Assembly: GCA_038501625.1 (NCBI GenBank)
Contig: JAZAYU010000011.1
Coordinates: 12,036,849 to 12,100,848, forward strand
Reading direction: 5' to 3'
Length of the DNA: 64,000 nt
Source of the DNA: Corbicula japonica
Taxonomy: Eukaryota; Mollusca; Bivalvia; Venerida; Cyrenidae
Shown here: positions 1-13,100 of the stretch, piece after piece
Position numbering within the stretch: the stretch's first letter is position 1
Layout of the letters: the number at the start of each line of letters is the position of its first letter
Notes under the pieces: model-generated
The model's input: the letters and a program-made list of their open reading frames with translations, nothing else
Database searches by the model: none
Told to the model about the DNA's origin: nothing
Made by a program: the position numbers and the translations under genes

Positions 1-2027
1 TTTACTGGTGTAAATGTTGCAAATTTCTAAGGCTAGTAATGCGCTATTATCCGGAAATCGTGATATGTCAACATCTGGTTACATGATATGTAGACAAAAA
101 AATACAATCTGAATTTGTTCATACTTACACAATTGAACAATAGAATTGTCCTAAAAATTTAAGGCGTTTATGGTCAACGAATAAATAATTTGAATATTTA
201 AAATGTTACGTATACTTCACAAGCAAATATGATTGATTCTGTCTTGAAATAAAACAGGATCGGAAATCTGATTGTTTGTTGTAGAAGTATCATTCGTAGA
301 ATAAAATCCAAGGATTTAGATGCCGGCTTCCAAAAAGATGGGAATATTTATATCACAATATGGTTGAATATCCAATTTAGATTTCTTAGGTTTGACAGAT
401 TGTAAATTTGGCATAAAAGCCCAAACTCTTAATTAAACATATATAAAATGTTTTGACAAGATTTGTTTCTTATTGACGGCTTTTGTTTCTATAACGTGTC
501 GTAATGTTGATTAAGAATCCATTTAAGTTCTAAATCAAATACATTTGCTGGCACATCCAGTAGTTAAAGGACTCCGAAATACTTAAGAATTGGGAGGTGT
601 AGATACCTTGCAAACAGAAATTACACGATCTCTATTGGTCAATGGTATCTGCCCCTTTAAGTAATTGACAGATGACCCCATGTGCGAGACAGTTTGACAT
701 GTTTATGGCATGCCGCCTTCAAAATCAATCGCCGCCGACATTATCACAACATGATGTCAGTAGTTGAATAGACACGCTAATCCGGAAACGAGACTCAATT
801 AAGCCGTGAAGAGAACCCTGCGACTGTCTGTTAGTTCAAGTCGTTTAGTGTTTAATGCGAGGAATAATGAATTGACACTTTTAGTCAGAAACCTGATTGT
901 TTTATCAATTATTTTCAAAAATATCATGACGCTGATGTATTATTACCAATTCAAAGAGAAAATAAATTTTTCAAAAAATAATTTTATGATAAAAATGAAA
1001 GTTGTAGGTACATATTCCCTATTACGTTATTACAGCGCCTATATATTTATAGTACTACTAAGTACTATTATAGTACTACTAAGTACTATTATAGTACTAA
1101 AGTACTACTAAAAAGTAATAATGTAATGAACACACATCAAGAGGCAGACTTATATACAAGTGTATGTGGTAGGTAATTTTGCATAACAAATACGAGAGAC
1201 ATTCGTATTTGGGTAACAAATTGGCTTTTGTTTTGATTATTAACATTAGTTACCAGCTCTTGTCTTACTTACACTTATATTAACGCATTCAAGTTTGTTA
1301 TTCAGATTCTGCACCGAACAAAACAATGCTTACCACTTCCACGGCAAACAGTTAAGGTGTTTGAACTTTAAAAAATTGTTCATTAAGTACCCATGTAAAG
1401 TGCAAAAGCCGTCGTAAAGAAATATATGCAAGAACTCGGTGTTAATTAAGCTTAAATAGGTCCAAGCACGGTATATTTTGACTAAAAATGCAGTTTCAAG
1501 TCACGCAATTTTCTATTTTCACTTTGTAAACAAACAATCTTTCAGTTTATACATTCAATAACTTTTTTGTTAAGGCCTCTAGAAACATAGGTTAAAAAAC
1601 CGAATGAAGCTTACATGTCTGGCCTCCGGGTAGGCGCAATTATATTACGATAACAGTGATATAAACCTACTTACCAGGTCAAAATATCTCAGGAAATGCA
1701 CAAAATAACGAAATATTCCGCCATTTTGTTCCGCACAGAACATGTCCCTCACTTATTTTTCCGCAAAAACCAAATACGTTGGACCCCCTGCTTTTCCCCA
1801 TGACGCGCCCCATATAATGGATTTGTCTCACCTCTGTAGGGAAGCCAAGTATATTGTAATGCTTTCACCTCAAGGCAAGTCTTCAACTACTCAGGAGTGG
1901 AACTGGGTTATTTGAACCCATGCAGCCAAAGCATTTTGATGGTAAATAAGTATCATAAATCATGCTGAAAAGCTTGCTTTTAACATGGTTTCAGGGCTTT
2001 AATTATTATTTCATGACATGAACTTAA
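1..2027. other. Intergenic, no gene seen
   Basis: AT-rich sequence with stops in all frames; the longest open frame (806-1111) is low-complexity and has no coding character. A short microsatellite-like TAGTACTACTAAGTACTAT repeat lies at about 1048-1108. Nothing else could be supported. Confidence 0.6.
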
Positions 2028-4335
2028 ACGAGAGGGCCATGATGGCCCTTTATCGCTCACCTGAGTACAACATAGTTATTTTTAGTAACAGTGACCTAGA
2101 CCAAGATGACCCATATTCAAACTCGTCCGAGAAATCATTGGGACAAACATCCTGACCAAGTTTCATGACAATCAGAGCAAAAATGTGACCGCTAGAGTGT
2201 TAACAAGAAAATTCTATTTTTAGTAACAGTGACCTAGTTTTTGGACCCAGATGACTCATATTCAAATTCGTCCGAGAAATCATTGGGACAAACATCCTGA
2301 CCAAGTTTCATGACAATCAGAGCAAAAATGTGACCGCTAGAGTGTTAACAAGAAAATTCTATTTTTAGTAACAGTGACCTAGTTTTTGGACCCAGATGAC
2401 TCATATTCAAATTCGTCCGAGAAATCATTGGGACAAACATCCTGACCAAGTTTCATGACAATCAGAGCAAAAATGTGACCGCTAGTGTTAACAAGAAAAT
2501 TCTATTTTTAGTAACAGTGACCTAGTTTTTGGACCCAGATGACCCATATTCGAACTCGTCCGAGAAATCATTGGGACAAACATCCTGACCAACTTTCATG
2601 ACAATCAGAGCAAAAATGTGACCGCTAGAGTGTTAACAAGAAAATTCTATTTTTAGTACAGTAGACTCCACGAAATCGGGTATCGGCTATAAGAATATAT
2701 CGGCAAATGGGGTACGATTTTCGAACACAAAAGCATTTCCTATATAAGCAATGTAAATTTTATCGGCCATACGGGTATCGGATAAGAGAATATATCGCCA
2801 AATCGAATAGAAAATTTGCAATTTTTTGGCCAAAACTGATTGAAATCGAATATTTTCATCGCCTGTTTACAGGAAATGACACCGGATGTACCGTTTATCG
2901 TCCGTATCAAAGCTTATGACACCCTTATTATTTGTCTATTGTCAGCTGATAAATCCAATTAAATATTTTGACAGCGATTAACAGGGACAGTGAAGCCTCA
3001 GGGCAAACAAACTGTAACCTGTCACCTCTTTTAAACAGCTTATTCAATCAGGCGTTAAAAAATCTGTTACAAATACACAGCAGCCTAGGACTATCCGTTA
3101 TCGAGACGTTATTGGTACATGTACTTACAATAATCCACGTTTAAATTCCATTGTCTCTTTTTAATTTTCGCATAAATTAATCCGCACAATTCAGAAACAA
3201 ACAAAAAGTAATTTCTCAATCATGTTTAAAAAACACTCATAGATTTTTGTACATTTCTTTGATCCGCCTTCCATCTTAATTTCATACGGAGACTGAATTT
3301 GATTGACAGTCAGTATGAAGGTAAACACCTATACCAACCCTCAATGAAATGCAACTTCAAAGGAAATTGTCGGCTCGTATCAAGACTGTGTTTTTTTGTC
3401 GGCTCTGCTTTGAAATCGTTTGATCTACAAAACTGTGTACTGACATTTCACATTTTTAGCTGGGTTAAATTGGTTGATGATGCAATAATACTGAACTATG
3501 ATACTTGAGATAAAATTGGGATGTAATTTATTATGGAATATGTTCGCATTGGTTAGTGTTTTAATACTTATTTCACATTCACGTTGTAAATGTCGCGGTA
3601 GCATAATATAATTTGAAACTTCGATTTTGTAGCAGAACATGACAGAAGGGTCTGTTAATCAATAAATAAACATAAAATAATGCATATTTATCCAGAACAC
3701 GATCTACCTGACCTCCCTTGTCAACAAATATATGCAGATTTCATGATGAATACGATTACCGGCCAATCGGGTACTCCGGGCAATAGAATATTTTTAGCTG
3801 ACAATTTGTGTATTCGATTTGCCGGAGTCTACTGTAACAGTGACCTAGTTTTTGGACCAAGATGACCCATATTCAAACTTGTCCGAGAAATCATTGGGAC
3901 AAACATCCTGACCAAGTTTCATAACAATCGGAGCAAAAATGTGACCGCTCGAGTGTTAACAAGAAAATTCTATTTTAAGTAACAGTGACCTAGTTTTTTG
4001 ACCCAGATGACCCATATTCGAACTCGCCTGAGAAATCATTGGGACAAACATCCTGGCCAAGTTTCATGACAATCAGAGCAAAAATGTGACCGCTAGAGTG
4101 TTAACAAGAAAATTCTATTTTTAGTAACAGTGACCTAGTTTTTGGACCCAGATGACCCATATTCGAACTTGTCCAAGAAATCATTGGGACAAACATCCTG
4201 ACCAAGTTTCATGACGATCAGAGCAAAAATGTGACTGCTTGAGTGTTAACAAGAAAATTCTATTTTTAGTAACAGTGACCTAGTTTTTGCACCCAGATGA
4301 CCCTCACCCTGAGCCAGCTCAGGTGAGCTAAAAAC
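2028..4335 (+). mobile_element. Composite element with 145 bp tandem repeats (GAGGGCCATGATGGCCC family), interrupted
   Basis: Begins ACGAGAGGGCCATGATGG followed by CGCTCACCTGAG and ends CTCAGGTGAGCTAAAAA, so the termini are partly complementary. Inside are about seven copies of a unit of roughly 145 bp (TTTTTAGTAACAGTGACCTA ... GTTAACAAGAAAATTC). The array is split by the pogo-like element at 2659-3834. It is the same family as 33411-35243 but with unrelated internal units. Non-coding. Confidence 0.75.
2659..3834. mobile_element. Pogo/Tigger-like non-autonomous DNA transposon (copy 1)
   Basis: Termini CAGTAGACTCC and GGAGTCTACTG are inverted repeats, with TA on both sides. The flanking tandem repeat TTTTTAGTAACAGTGACC is cut exactly at TA, and intact neighbouring units act as the empty site. 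Length 1,176 bp; no transposase frame survives. CAGT-type termini and a TA duplication are typical of the pogo branch of Tc1/mariner. Confidence 0.85.
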
Positions 4336-5246
4336 CCAAAGTTACATTGAAACAAACAATTGAAGTTTGTTATAAAACAATCACATGAACTTGTGTAAAG
4401 AATGCAGACAATTTAAAGTGTCCAAGTTATTTTTGGCAGTTTTTGCAAATTTTTGTCAGGATAAAAAGATGCTTACAATTTGGGCTTTGGTAATTTCCAA
4501 CTTCCTGACAAAAAATCCCCATGAAAATTGGGGTCCAAGCGAACCCACTAAATCACTCTTGCCCGACAGGTTGCTTCAATCACTTGGGTTAGATTCAAGT
4601 AACAACAACAGTATATGGAGCAGCATTTATTCTTTAAAGCAATAGACTGGCTCCATTTCTTTGCCATATGCAAATTCACCTTGTGGAATTTCGCAATATA
4701 AACATAACAGTTAAAAATGTATTGTCAAAGCAAATTCAGTAAAAATCTATACAATATGATAACAATCTTGTAATTTTGGCTTCAATGCGTGTTATTATTC
4801 TTGAAAAACTAAAAGCAGTAACAAGAATCACCAGTGTGCAAAAAGCCAGTTTGAGGATGTTGATAAAATTGTTACAATGAATACAAATATGTGTGTTCTC
4901 AACGTGTCTAAGTGTTGCATGAACGAGAAGTACTGTACAATGTTGCTCAAGATTTCAGATAGAGTGCCTGATCAAAATCTATACTGTTCACTTTCAGATT
5001 CATTAGGTTATTTCTTATCAAGATGCCACTGGTGCAGATTTACATCAGACGGCATTGATTAGTTGACTGATCTGGATCTACAACCGTCACAAGTGTTAAA
5101 ATGTTATACATGTGTATATGTGGTAAAGGGTTAAAGTAAAAATCTCTTCTTTTATCATTGCTCTCTGTAAGATGTGCATAAAAATAACACCAGTGTTTTA
5201 TTCTTCCCCAGATGTACATAACAGTGTAACTCTGATGAATTCAGTG
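4336..5246. other. Intergenic, no gene seen
   Basis: AT-rich; two open frames of 61-86 residues lack homology or coding bias. Near 5080-5130 a short piece resembles the end of the TTAA-flanked MITE family (TAAAGGGTTAAAG). Confidence 0.5.
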
Positions 5247-5370
5247 CCCAAGGTTATAAAACAGAGCATGGAAACCAGTCTCAAATCTCAAGGATCTGAT
5301 TGGCTGAAATGGCGACTGGTTGCCATTTCAGTCAATCAGATGCTTGAGATTTGAGACTGGTTTCCAAACT
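5247..5370. mobile_element. Short perfect-hairpin MITE (copy 1)
   Basis: The arms GGAAACCAGTCTCAAATCTC and its reverse complement flank a short centre with GGCTGAAATGGCGACTGG. Two relatives occur at 8855-8941 and 9478-9618. The near-perfect palindrome of about 110 bp would fold completely. Non-coding. Confidence 0.75.
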
Positions 5371-7958
5371 CGCAGCATTGTTCATTTTCAAGAAATGGTA
5401 ACTCAATAGACAGAAGCACTGAATGAATAGCCAAACCAAATAGTCACAAAAACAACCTGCCTCATTTTACAGTTTATAATGCCATAAGAAAATACAGCTT
5501 CTAAAGCAGGCAAACCCCCCCCCCCCCCCCCCAACAAATTATGGTAAAATTGGCTTGAATCAAAACTGAAAAGATAAAAATTACTGATAGTCACTATACA
5601 ACGGAGGCCAGACCAAACTTCATTATAATGACGCTAGTAAATTATCTAAGTGTGTTAACTGCAAAATTCCACAAGTTGGCTAGAACATACATCATGAGAT
5701 ATCTGCAACAATAAAAGAAAATGCATCACAGTCATATGACTCCAAAGTCACTGATAATCCTGAAACCTTGCACATAACCTCAACCATGTAGTTGTCAGTG
5801 CATCTCTGTACAATGCCATCTCTTACACATGTTGACTCATCTAACAGTCATTACAATAGCTTAACACTTTACTCCATATATATGTGTATTTACCCAAGTG
5901 TGACCAGTGTAGATCCAAATCAGCTGGCAAGTCTGTGGTGACTGAACAGAATCTACACTGTTCACTTTTTAATTTATTAGGTTATCTCTGACCAGAAAGC
6001 CAACAGTGCAGTTCCTGATTGGACAGCATGGATGTGCCAGCTGATTTGGATATACACTCGTTGCACATGTGATGAAATGCATATACATGTATATGAAGTA
6101 AAGGGCAAAATTTATAGTAACCAACACAATGATGGTTACATGATTTTCTTATATATCTTAACCGTTTAAATCTAAACCCCCAAATTATAAATATACCACT
6201 AGAAATGTAGTCCTTAGAAACTGTTATTCCAATTAACTAACTGAAAACATGTAATATGTAATATTCTAAACATAATTTTAAAAAAATGTTCTGTTACAAA
6301 GTTAAAACTCCCTTCCCCCTACCCCCTTGCCCTCAATCACTTGGCACTTCTCCAGACAGAAATACACTGAGCAACTTGGGCCACAAATTTACAGCACTTA
6401 AGCACAAAATATCGTGCAGTAACCCTAGAAGCATGATACTGCTTTTGCAACAAATACCCCTAAAAGGCCCTCAAGATAATGATTACCTAGACATTAAGTC
6501 CAAAAACTACTTCATTCAACTGGACTTAACATAATTACATCTGTGGCTATATTCACTTTTCAATCAGTTCTATATTTTGTGTATTTCAAAAGTCTGGACT
6601 AATCTATCCGCAAATATGAAGTAACTAATAAATTGCTTTATTTTTCATGTAATTCAAACCATTTAAGCGGATATTCAAAAGCCAAAGGTTTCTTAATGGA
6701 TTTTTTCCCCACATATTGAGAAAAACATCCTATAGCCACTTATATTTTCCATAGCTTAAACAAGGGAATATCATTTTCATTTTTAACTGATTTTATTATT
6801 AACAGTTCACTTGAGCAACCCCCTAAGCCAGTAACTGCCCATAAATTGTGCAAAACCAAAAATGTTAAAATTTTTGCAAAAGCAGTAACATACACTTCAA
6901 ACGAAAGACAAATAATTGTCTTTCTTTGCATAATGAGCAATTAATACATGTTAAATTTATCTTTTAAGCAATGGCACTGGTATGAAAAGGCAGATCTTCT
7001 ACTATTTTATCAATTTTTCTACAAAATATATTTATCCTGAATACTGTTATGAATAATAAATATATATATTTTTTATAAACAGGCTTACAAAAACATGTTA
7101 AAGCTAAAAGATCTTAGTTATCTAAGAATTCATTCGATGTGAAAAGAACAATTTTAAACTTAATTAATGAAGTGCATTTATACAGCACCAAAGACGAATT
7201 CAGACTTCATGCCACTGTAACCTAGCACTTTTCTGACAGAACATGCATTTTACTAAAAATTTATCACTTTACTACATAGATATGGTTTTTATCCCGGCTG
7301 TGACCAGTGTAGATCTAGATCAGCTGATCAAAGGTGCACTGGCTGATCTGGATCTACACTTTTCACAAATGGGACAACAACCATACTGCATGGAGTAAAC
7401 TATTTATGTAAGTACTTCTATGCCTGAACACATGTATGCAACTTAAATTAAGTTTATAGACAGTATTTGTCTTTCAACAACAGTAAATCATATAAACAGT
7501 AACAACACAAAGTACAAAAAATGAAGGCTTCAGGATTAAAGTAGCAATTTAATAAATTCTATTTGTTTTCTCCCTAAATTCTCCCATCATTTTCTCCCGT
7601 GAGTCCTTGTTCTCCCATCTCTCTCCCATCGATCTCACAATTATTTCCCAAATCTGAACAAGGCACTCTGGACAAGTTGGTCGCAAGCCATTGTAAAATA
7701 ATGTCTACAAATTCCTATGGTAACCAAGTGCATTTAATCTGTGGAAGTTCACTCTTTATTCTATATTAACACATTAGTCCAATGTGCCACCAGTGTAAAT
7801 CTAGATCTACAAGCAGAGGCATGCCATCTGATCTGGATCAACACTGGTTGCATTTTGGTTTAAAAAAATAACCTAATGAATCTAAAAGCAAACAGTGTAG
7901 CAGGCTAATCTTGGTCTACACCAGTCGCACACGGGCCAATGCTGTGCTTATTTTTTAA
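5371..7958. other. Intergenic with diverged palindromic MITE relics
   Basis: Contains a poly-C run of about 20 at 5514-5532. Decayed copies of the GACCAGTGTAGATCxAGATC palindrome family lie near 5860-6110, 7260-7400 and 7770-7930. No coding region is supported. Confidence 0.55.
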
Positions 7959-8192
7959 CCCTTTCCTGGATATATACGCATTTTTACGCATGTGCGACCA
8001 GTGTAGATCCAGATCAGCCGGCACATCCGTGCCGTCTGATCAGGATCTGCACTGGTCGCATTTTGGTCTGAAATAACCTAATGAATCAAAATGCGAACAG
8101 TTTAGATCCTGATCAGACGGCACTGATGTGCCGGCTGATCTGGATCTAAACTGTTCGCCCTGGTAATAAAGGTGTATCTGTACAGGAAAGGG
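7959..8192. mobile_element. TTAA-flanked 234 bp MITE, piggyBac-like termini
   Basis: Flanked by TTAA on both sides (7955-7958 and 8193-8196). Termini are CCCTTTCCTG and CAGGAAAGGG. It folds into two large hairpins built from GACCAGTGTAGATCC, GATCAGCCGGCAC and their complements. A TTAA target and CCC-start termini are hallmarks of piggyBac-derived MITEs. It is the best-preserved copy of a family with several relics here. Confidence 0.8.
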
Positions 8193-8854
8193 TTAAATCA
8201 CTTTCAATTATGCACCAAAGAATAGGTCATAATGATATATCTGCACACTGTCTAAAACCAGTGTGATGTCTTTTATCGTTTTCTTTACAAACTTGAACCA
8301 ATACGAACACATGAGTACCTTGTTCAGATTTTAACGGATTTGCCGAAAGACACTGGTTTGTTTGAATTACAATGTTAGTTTTGTTTTAACATGAGTCTCT
8401 GATACTGTGAGTCACCTTGACAATGAGATATATACAAGAGTGAATGCCGAGCTATCCTTTCTGTACATGAAAACATTATGTTAACAAGGAAAGTGAGGCA
8501 TTCATGTAAAAATCAAATCTTATTTACAAAAGTGAGGGTGTGGCAGTTTTAACAAAATCACTATAGAACAAATTACTAAAGCTTTAAATCAACACTTGAT
8601 TATATACAAATCCATGCAGGTTAATTATTAACTGTATTTCCTAAGCTATATCAAATCACATTTTCATATTCGGAATGGAAAAATTCAGTCTGCAAGACAT
8701 AATAATAGGGTGTGTTATGCAGATCAAATCTGTAAAACAAGAACATAATATGTACCTTTACCTGCATCAATTAATGCCTTATAGACTTTACCATAATCTA
8801 CTAACAGAACAGGTTTATCAATTTAATTCTAAAATCTCTTTACTAAATATGGGG

Positions 8855-8941
8855 GCTTGGGCTCAAGATCATAAAATCTGATTAGCTGAAATGCTTGAGA
8901 TTTGAGACTGGTCTCCAGATATATTTATGATCTTGGGCACA
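8855..8941. mobile_element. Short hairpin MITE (copy 2)
   Basis: Shares TTGAGATTTGAGACTGGT with copies 1 and 3 and ends GATCTTGGGC, complementary to its start GGGCTCAAGATC. Shorter and more diverged than the other two. Confidence 0.6.
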
Positions 8942-9477
8942 GATGGCCAGATACCAGCCACCAAGTTCCCAAGACGCTTACTGTAACACAGTGAAATGGT
9001 CCAATACCAGATTAAGTGTACCTTCAAAGCATTTACAGAACAGTATGGATTTATTGATAAAAAAATACATCTGATGATAAATGAAAAACCCTACTGTTGC
9101 AAAAGCAATTAAATAATATTACAGTGCTTGTACTGTTCTACTGGTTGTAAAAGTGTATCTGGATCATGCCCAACTAATCCCTAAATGTAAATATGAAACC
9201 ATAACAATTTTAAGTGCAGGTCACCCCTGATTACCAAAGGAAGTCTGTCAGTTGGCTGAAATCCCAAAAGAAGTTGCTTTGACATGCAGTGGTCAAGATA
9301 TTTGTTCGGGCCTGTTAAAACAATCACTGTATCTGGTTGCTGGACTAAAAACCTTAAAACAAATGGACATTAAATTTGATCTAAGCTGCCAGACAGTACA
9401 GATTTTCTTAATTGCTGACTAAACCCTTTATTCCATGGGATATGGCTATTACCCATGGGTGTATAGTGTTGATCCAG

Positions 9478-9618
9478 TGCCCAAGTATAAAACTGAGCAT
9501 GGAAACCAGTCTCAAATCTCAAGTATCTGATTGGCTGAAATGGCAACCAGTCGCCATTTTAGCAAATCAGATGCTTGAGATTTGAGACTGGTTTCCAATC
9601 TTAGTTTTATAACCTTGA
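9478..9618. mobile_element. Short hairpin MITE (copy 3), nested
   Basis: Starts CCCAAGTATAAAACTGAGCA and ends complementary (TTAGTTTTATAACCTTG), with the ACCAGTCTCAAATCTCAAG arm. It has inserted into the centre of an older palindromic MITE whose halves flank it. Confidence 0.7.
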
Positions 9619-9935
9619 AACCAGATCAGCTGGCACATGAATGCTGTTTGATCAGGATCTACAGTTTGTATGTGTCAACTAATTGGGATCGACAATGTTC
9701 ACACATGTGATAAACACCCATATATGTGGATGGTTAAGTTGCTGATATTACTTGGTTATCAAGCCTCTGAGGTAAACATGTATCCCTGTGTCACAATTCC
9801 CGACTATGTACCTGTACATTACAAATTATGAAAACAGCATAAATGTATGTCATTTGAAAGAAAATTGTACAATGTTCATGGAACTAAACAAAACATATAC
9901 AATTTTACACATCTTTGTCAATGTTACTGACAACA

Positions 9936-9941
9936 TTTATT
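9936..9941 (-). terminator. Candidate polyadenylation signal of NUP153
   Basis: The minus strand reads AATAAA about 147 bases after the NUP153 stop codon, which would give a short 3-prime UTR ending near 9915-9925. Another AATAAA lies farther on near 9427. No transcript evidence is available. Confidence 0.5.
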
Positions 9942-10087
9942 TTGTTGCTTTTTTCTCTATATACATGAAATACAGAACAACTCTTTACACAACTTGAGAT
10001 GAATGTACAGTAAATATTCAACATAAAGTCTATTTTTATGCAAAATGTCTTCATTTCCCTTATATATGTCTAGGATATAAGCCTCTA

Positions 10088-10157
10088 TCATCTTCGGATT
10101 TTTCTAACAGCCTTTTTAATCTTTCTACCATCACCCGGTGTATTAGAGCCCGTGGCG
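10088..10157 (-). CDS. NUP153: NUP153 coding exon 22, conserved basic C-terminus
   Basis: 70 bases including the stop TGA at 10088-10090. Codes TGSNTPGDGRKIKKAVRKIRR; vertebrate NUP153 ends in GRKIKTAVRRRK, an NLS-like, importin-binding tail. The acceptor is TTTTGCTTGCAG. Confidence 0.95.
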
Positions 10158-13100
10158 CTGCAAGCAAAAATTAGGTATGTTATGTTATTAAATTATTATT
10201 ATTTTTGGATATTTAATATACATTAATATGTGAATTCAGATAACCTTTACATTTATATGTGAATTCAGATAACCTTTACATTAATATGTGAATTCAGATA
10301 ACCTTTACATTTATATGTGAATTCAGATAACCTTTACATTAATATGTGAATTCAGATAACCTTTACATTAATATGTGAATTCAGATAACCTTTACATTTA
10401 TATGTGAATTCAGATAACCTTTACATTAATATGTGAATTCAGATAACCTTTAGCCTACTGTTACCAGCTAATCTCATAATTTAAATCACACACTCTATAG
10501 CAGGATCCTGTTTTCCAGACAAAGATGCAACAAAAAACTAATTCAGAATCTTGTTTTTCCAGACAAGGATGCAACAAAAACTTATATTTGACATGCATAA
10601 TCTCATCACCTTGAGAAACACAAGGACAAACTAGTAAATATCACTTAAATTGAAGTGTTGGAACTTTTGGAATTAAGCATTTTGATTAATTTTAATTGAA
10701 CAAGTTTCAAAACTGACCAACAGCAAGCTTGAGCTAAGTGACCGATATCATGTTCAATTAAATACGGTATTACAATTATATAAACTTGTGGTCTTATCTT
10801 TTACACAAGCAATAAGGTTTATGATTTCACTGACAACAAAATAAACCTATGAATCAGTTAGAAAGTATTACCTGAAGCTGAAAGCTGCAGCTGCTGGGGC
10901 CTGTGCAGAAAAGTTAAAGTTAGAACCAGACCCCAGTCCTGCTGGGGTGTTGCTGAAGTTAAAGCCAGCAGATGGCGCTGCTGGCGTCGACTCGCTAGGC
11001 TGAAAATGAAATGTCACAAATGTTGTGTTACGGTTGTTTTTGCTTGTATTAACAAAATGTCCTAGAAATGTAAGCTAGTTTGCTTTTTTGTATAGGTACG
11101 CACACTTAAAAGATTGTAAAGTTCAATTAAAACAAGAGCTATCACTGAAGGTGATTAATACCCCCGCAATATGGCTTTGTCAGAGTATACAGAAATAATG
11201 TTCGCATCTTTTTAAAATGCGACACAAATTGTGCATGTATGTCATCTATATATAAAAATCTAAGTATTCGGTAAACAGGAAGTAGGTGAGCAAGGAGCAT
11301 TAAATCGCTTTACACCATATGGGAATATATGATAAAGCAATAAGCAAAATATCAGGCGGCTGCATGTTTCAGTTGCTAAGAAAACTACAACGGAAATTGT
11401 GCATGAATGTCAAGTATGTGCACAAATCTAAGTATTCGGTAAACAGGAAGTAGATGAGCAAGGAGCATAAAATTGCTTTACACCATATGGGACTATAGGA
11501 TAAAGCATTATGCAAAATATCAGGCTGCTGCATGTTATAGTTGCTTAGAAAACTGCGACGGAAATTGTGCATGTATGTCAACTATGTGCACAAATCTAAG
11601 TATTCGGTAAACAGGAAGTAGATGAGCAAGGAGCATAAAATCGCTTTACACCATATGGGACCAATAAGCAAAATATCAGGCTGCTGCATGTTTCAGTTGC
11701 TTAGAAAACTACAACGGAAATTGTGCATGTATGTCAACTATGTGCACAAATCTAAGTATTCGGTAAACAGGAAGTAGATGAGCAAGGAGCATAAAATCGC
11801 TTTACACCATTAGGAACTATAGGATAAAGCATTATGCAAAATATCAGGCTGTTGCATGTTATAGTTGCTTAGAAAACTGCGACGGAAATTGTGCATGTAT
11901 GTCAACTATGTGTAAAAATCTAAGTATTCATCGAACAGGAAGTAGGTGAGCATAGAGCATAAAATCGCTTTACACCATATGGGACTATAGGATAAAGCAT
12001 TATGCATAATATCAGGCTGCTGAATGTTATAGTTGCTTAGAAAACTGTGACGGAAAATTAACATGCCCTTTGGTTGATGTAATGCACCTTTATAGTAACA
12101 AAACCTTAAATATTCGGCAAACAGGAAGTAGATGAGCAAGGAGCATGAAATTGCTTTACACCATATGGGACTATAGGATAAAGCAATATGCATAATATCA
12201 GGCTGCTGCATGTTATAGTTGCTTAGAAAACTGCGACGGAAAATTAACATGCCTTTTGGTTGATGTAATGCACCTTCATAGTAACAAAATCTAAAAATAT
12301 GCGGCAAACAGGAAGTAGATGAGCAAGGAGCATGAAATTGCTTTACACCACATGGGACTATAGGATAAAGCAATATGCAAAATATCAGGCTGCTACATGT
12401 TATAGTTGCTGAGAAAACTGTGACGGAAATTTTGTAACGGACGGACGCACGCACGGACGGACGCACGGACGGACAAGGGTAAAACAGTATACCCCCCTCT
12501 TCTTCGAAGTGGGGGTATAAAAACAAGAGTAAAGAAACTCGGTTCATTTGCAGAAACATCGGATATCTCATTACATCTGTGTAAGATCGACCCAATTACA
12601 CTACTCAAATTTTATATGGGCCACATTCATAGTCTGTAATTATTATTGCTAAGGTTAACAATTTGAACGGTTTATGATACATTTTGTTTGTTTTGTTTGA
12701 TAAAACCACATGAATAAGTCATCCGAATAGAATTATTGTACTTAAACAAAGTCTAAAATTATTTAAACAGGAAAACTTACAGACTACAAAAGGGGCCCTT
12801 ATCAAATTTTGAGTACTACCGTATACATTTGTGTTACATCATATTCAAGTTGGACTTGTCCTTAGTATCAGCACACGAACATTGACACAAAATAGTATTT
12901 TTAGAAAAACCACAATAATTAACCTTCATACTTATAATATTTGCATTATTTGAATGAAAAAACAGAATGAACAAATACCTTAGCACCAAATTGAAACAGT
13001 GAGTTGGTCTGGGTTGGAGCAGCTGATGGCTGACTGCTGTTATTAAATCCTGAAATATACAAAAGCAAAGTAAATCGCTGTTAACTGATCTCAAATCATC

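Larger units (their letters stand above)
8193..9935. other. Intergenic 3-prime of NUP153 with MITE copies
   Basis: Hairpin-MITE copies lie at 8855-8941 and 9478-9618. The latter sits inside a decayed palindromic MITE (9440-9730, CATGGGTGTATAGTGTTGATCC ... GATCGACAATGTTCAC). Otherwise no gene is visible. Confidence 0.6.

Noticed and set aside
806..1111. 101-residue plus-strand frame
   Set aside because: Low-complexity AT-rich translation ending in the TAGTACTA repeat; no splice or start context.
10227..10452. CRISPR-like array of 29 bp repeats
   Set aside because: Repeats abut with no unique spacers and lie in a eukaryotic intron; it is a minisatellite.
11906..12595. 229-residue minus-strand open frame
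   Set aside because: It runs through the tandem units and microsatellite of a composite transposable element; the same peptide recurs in the copy at 21957-22440. Repeat-derived, not a gene.
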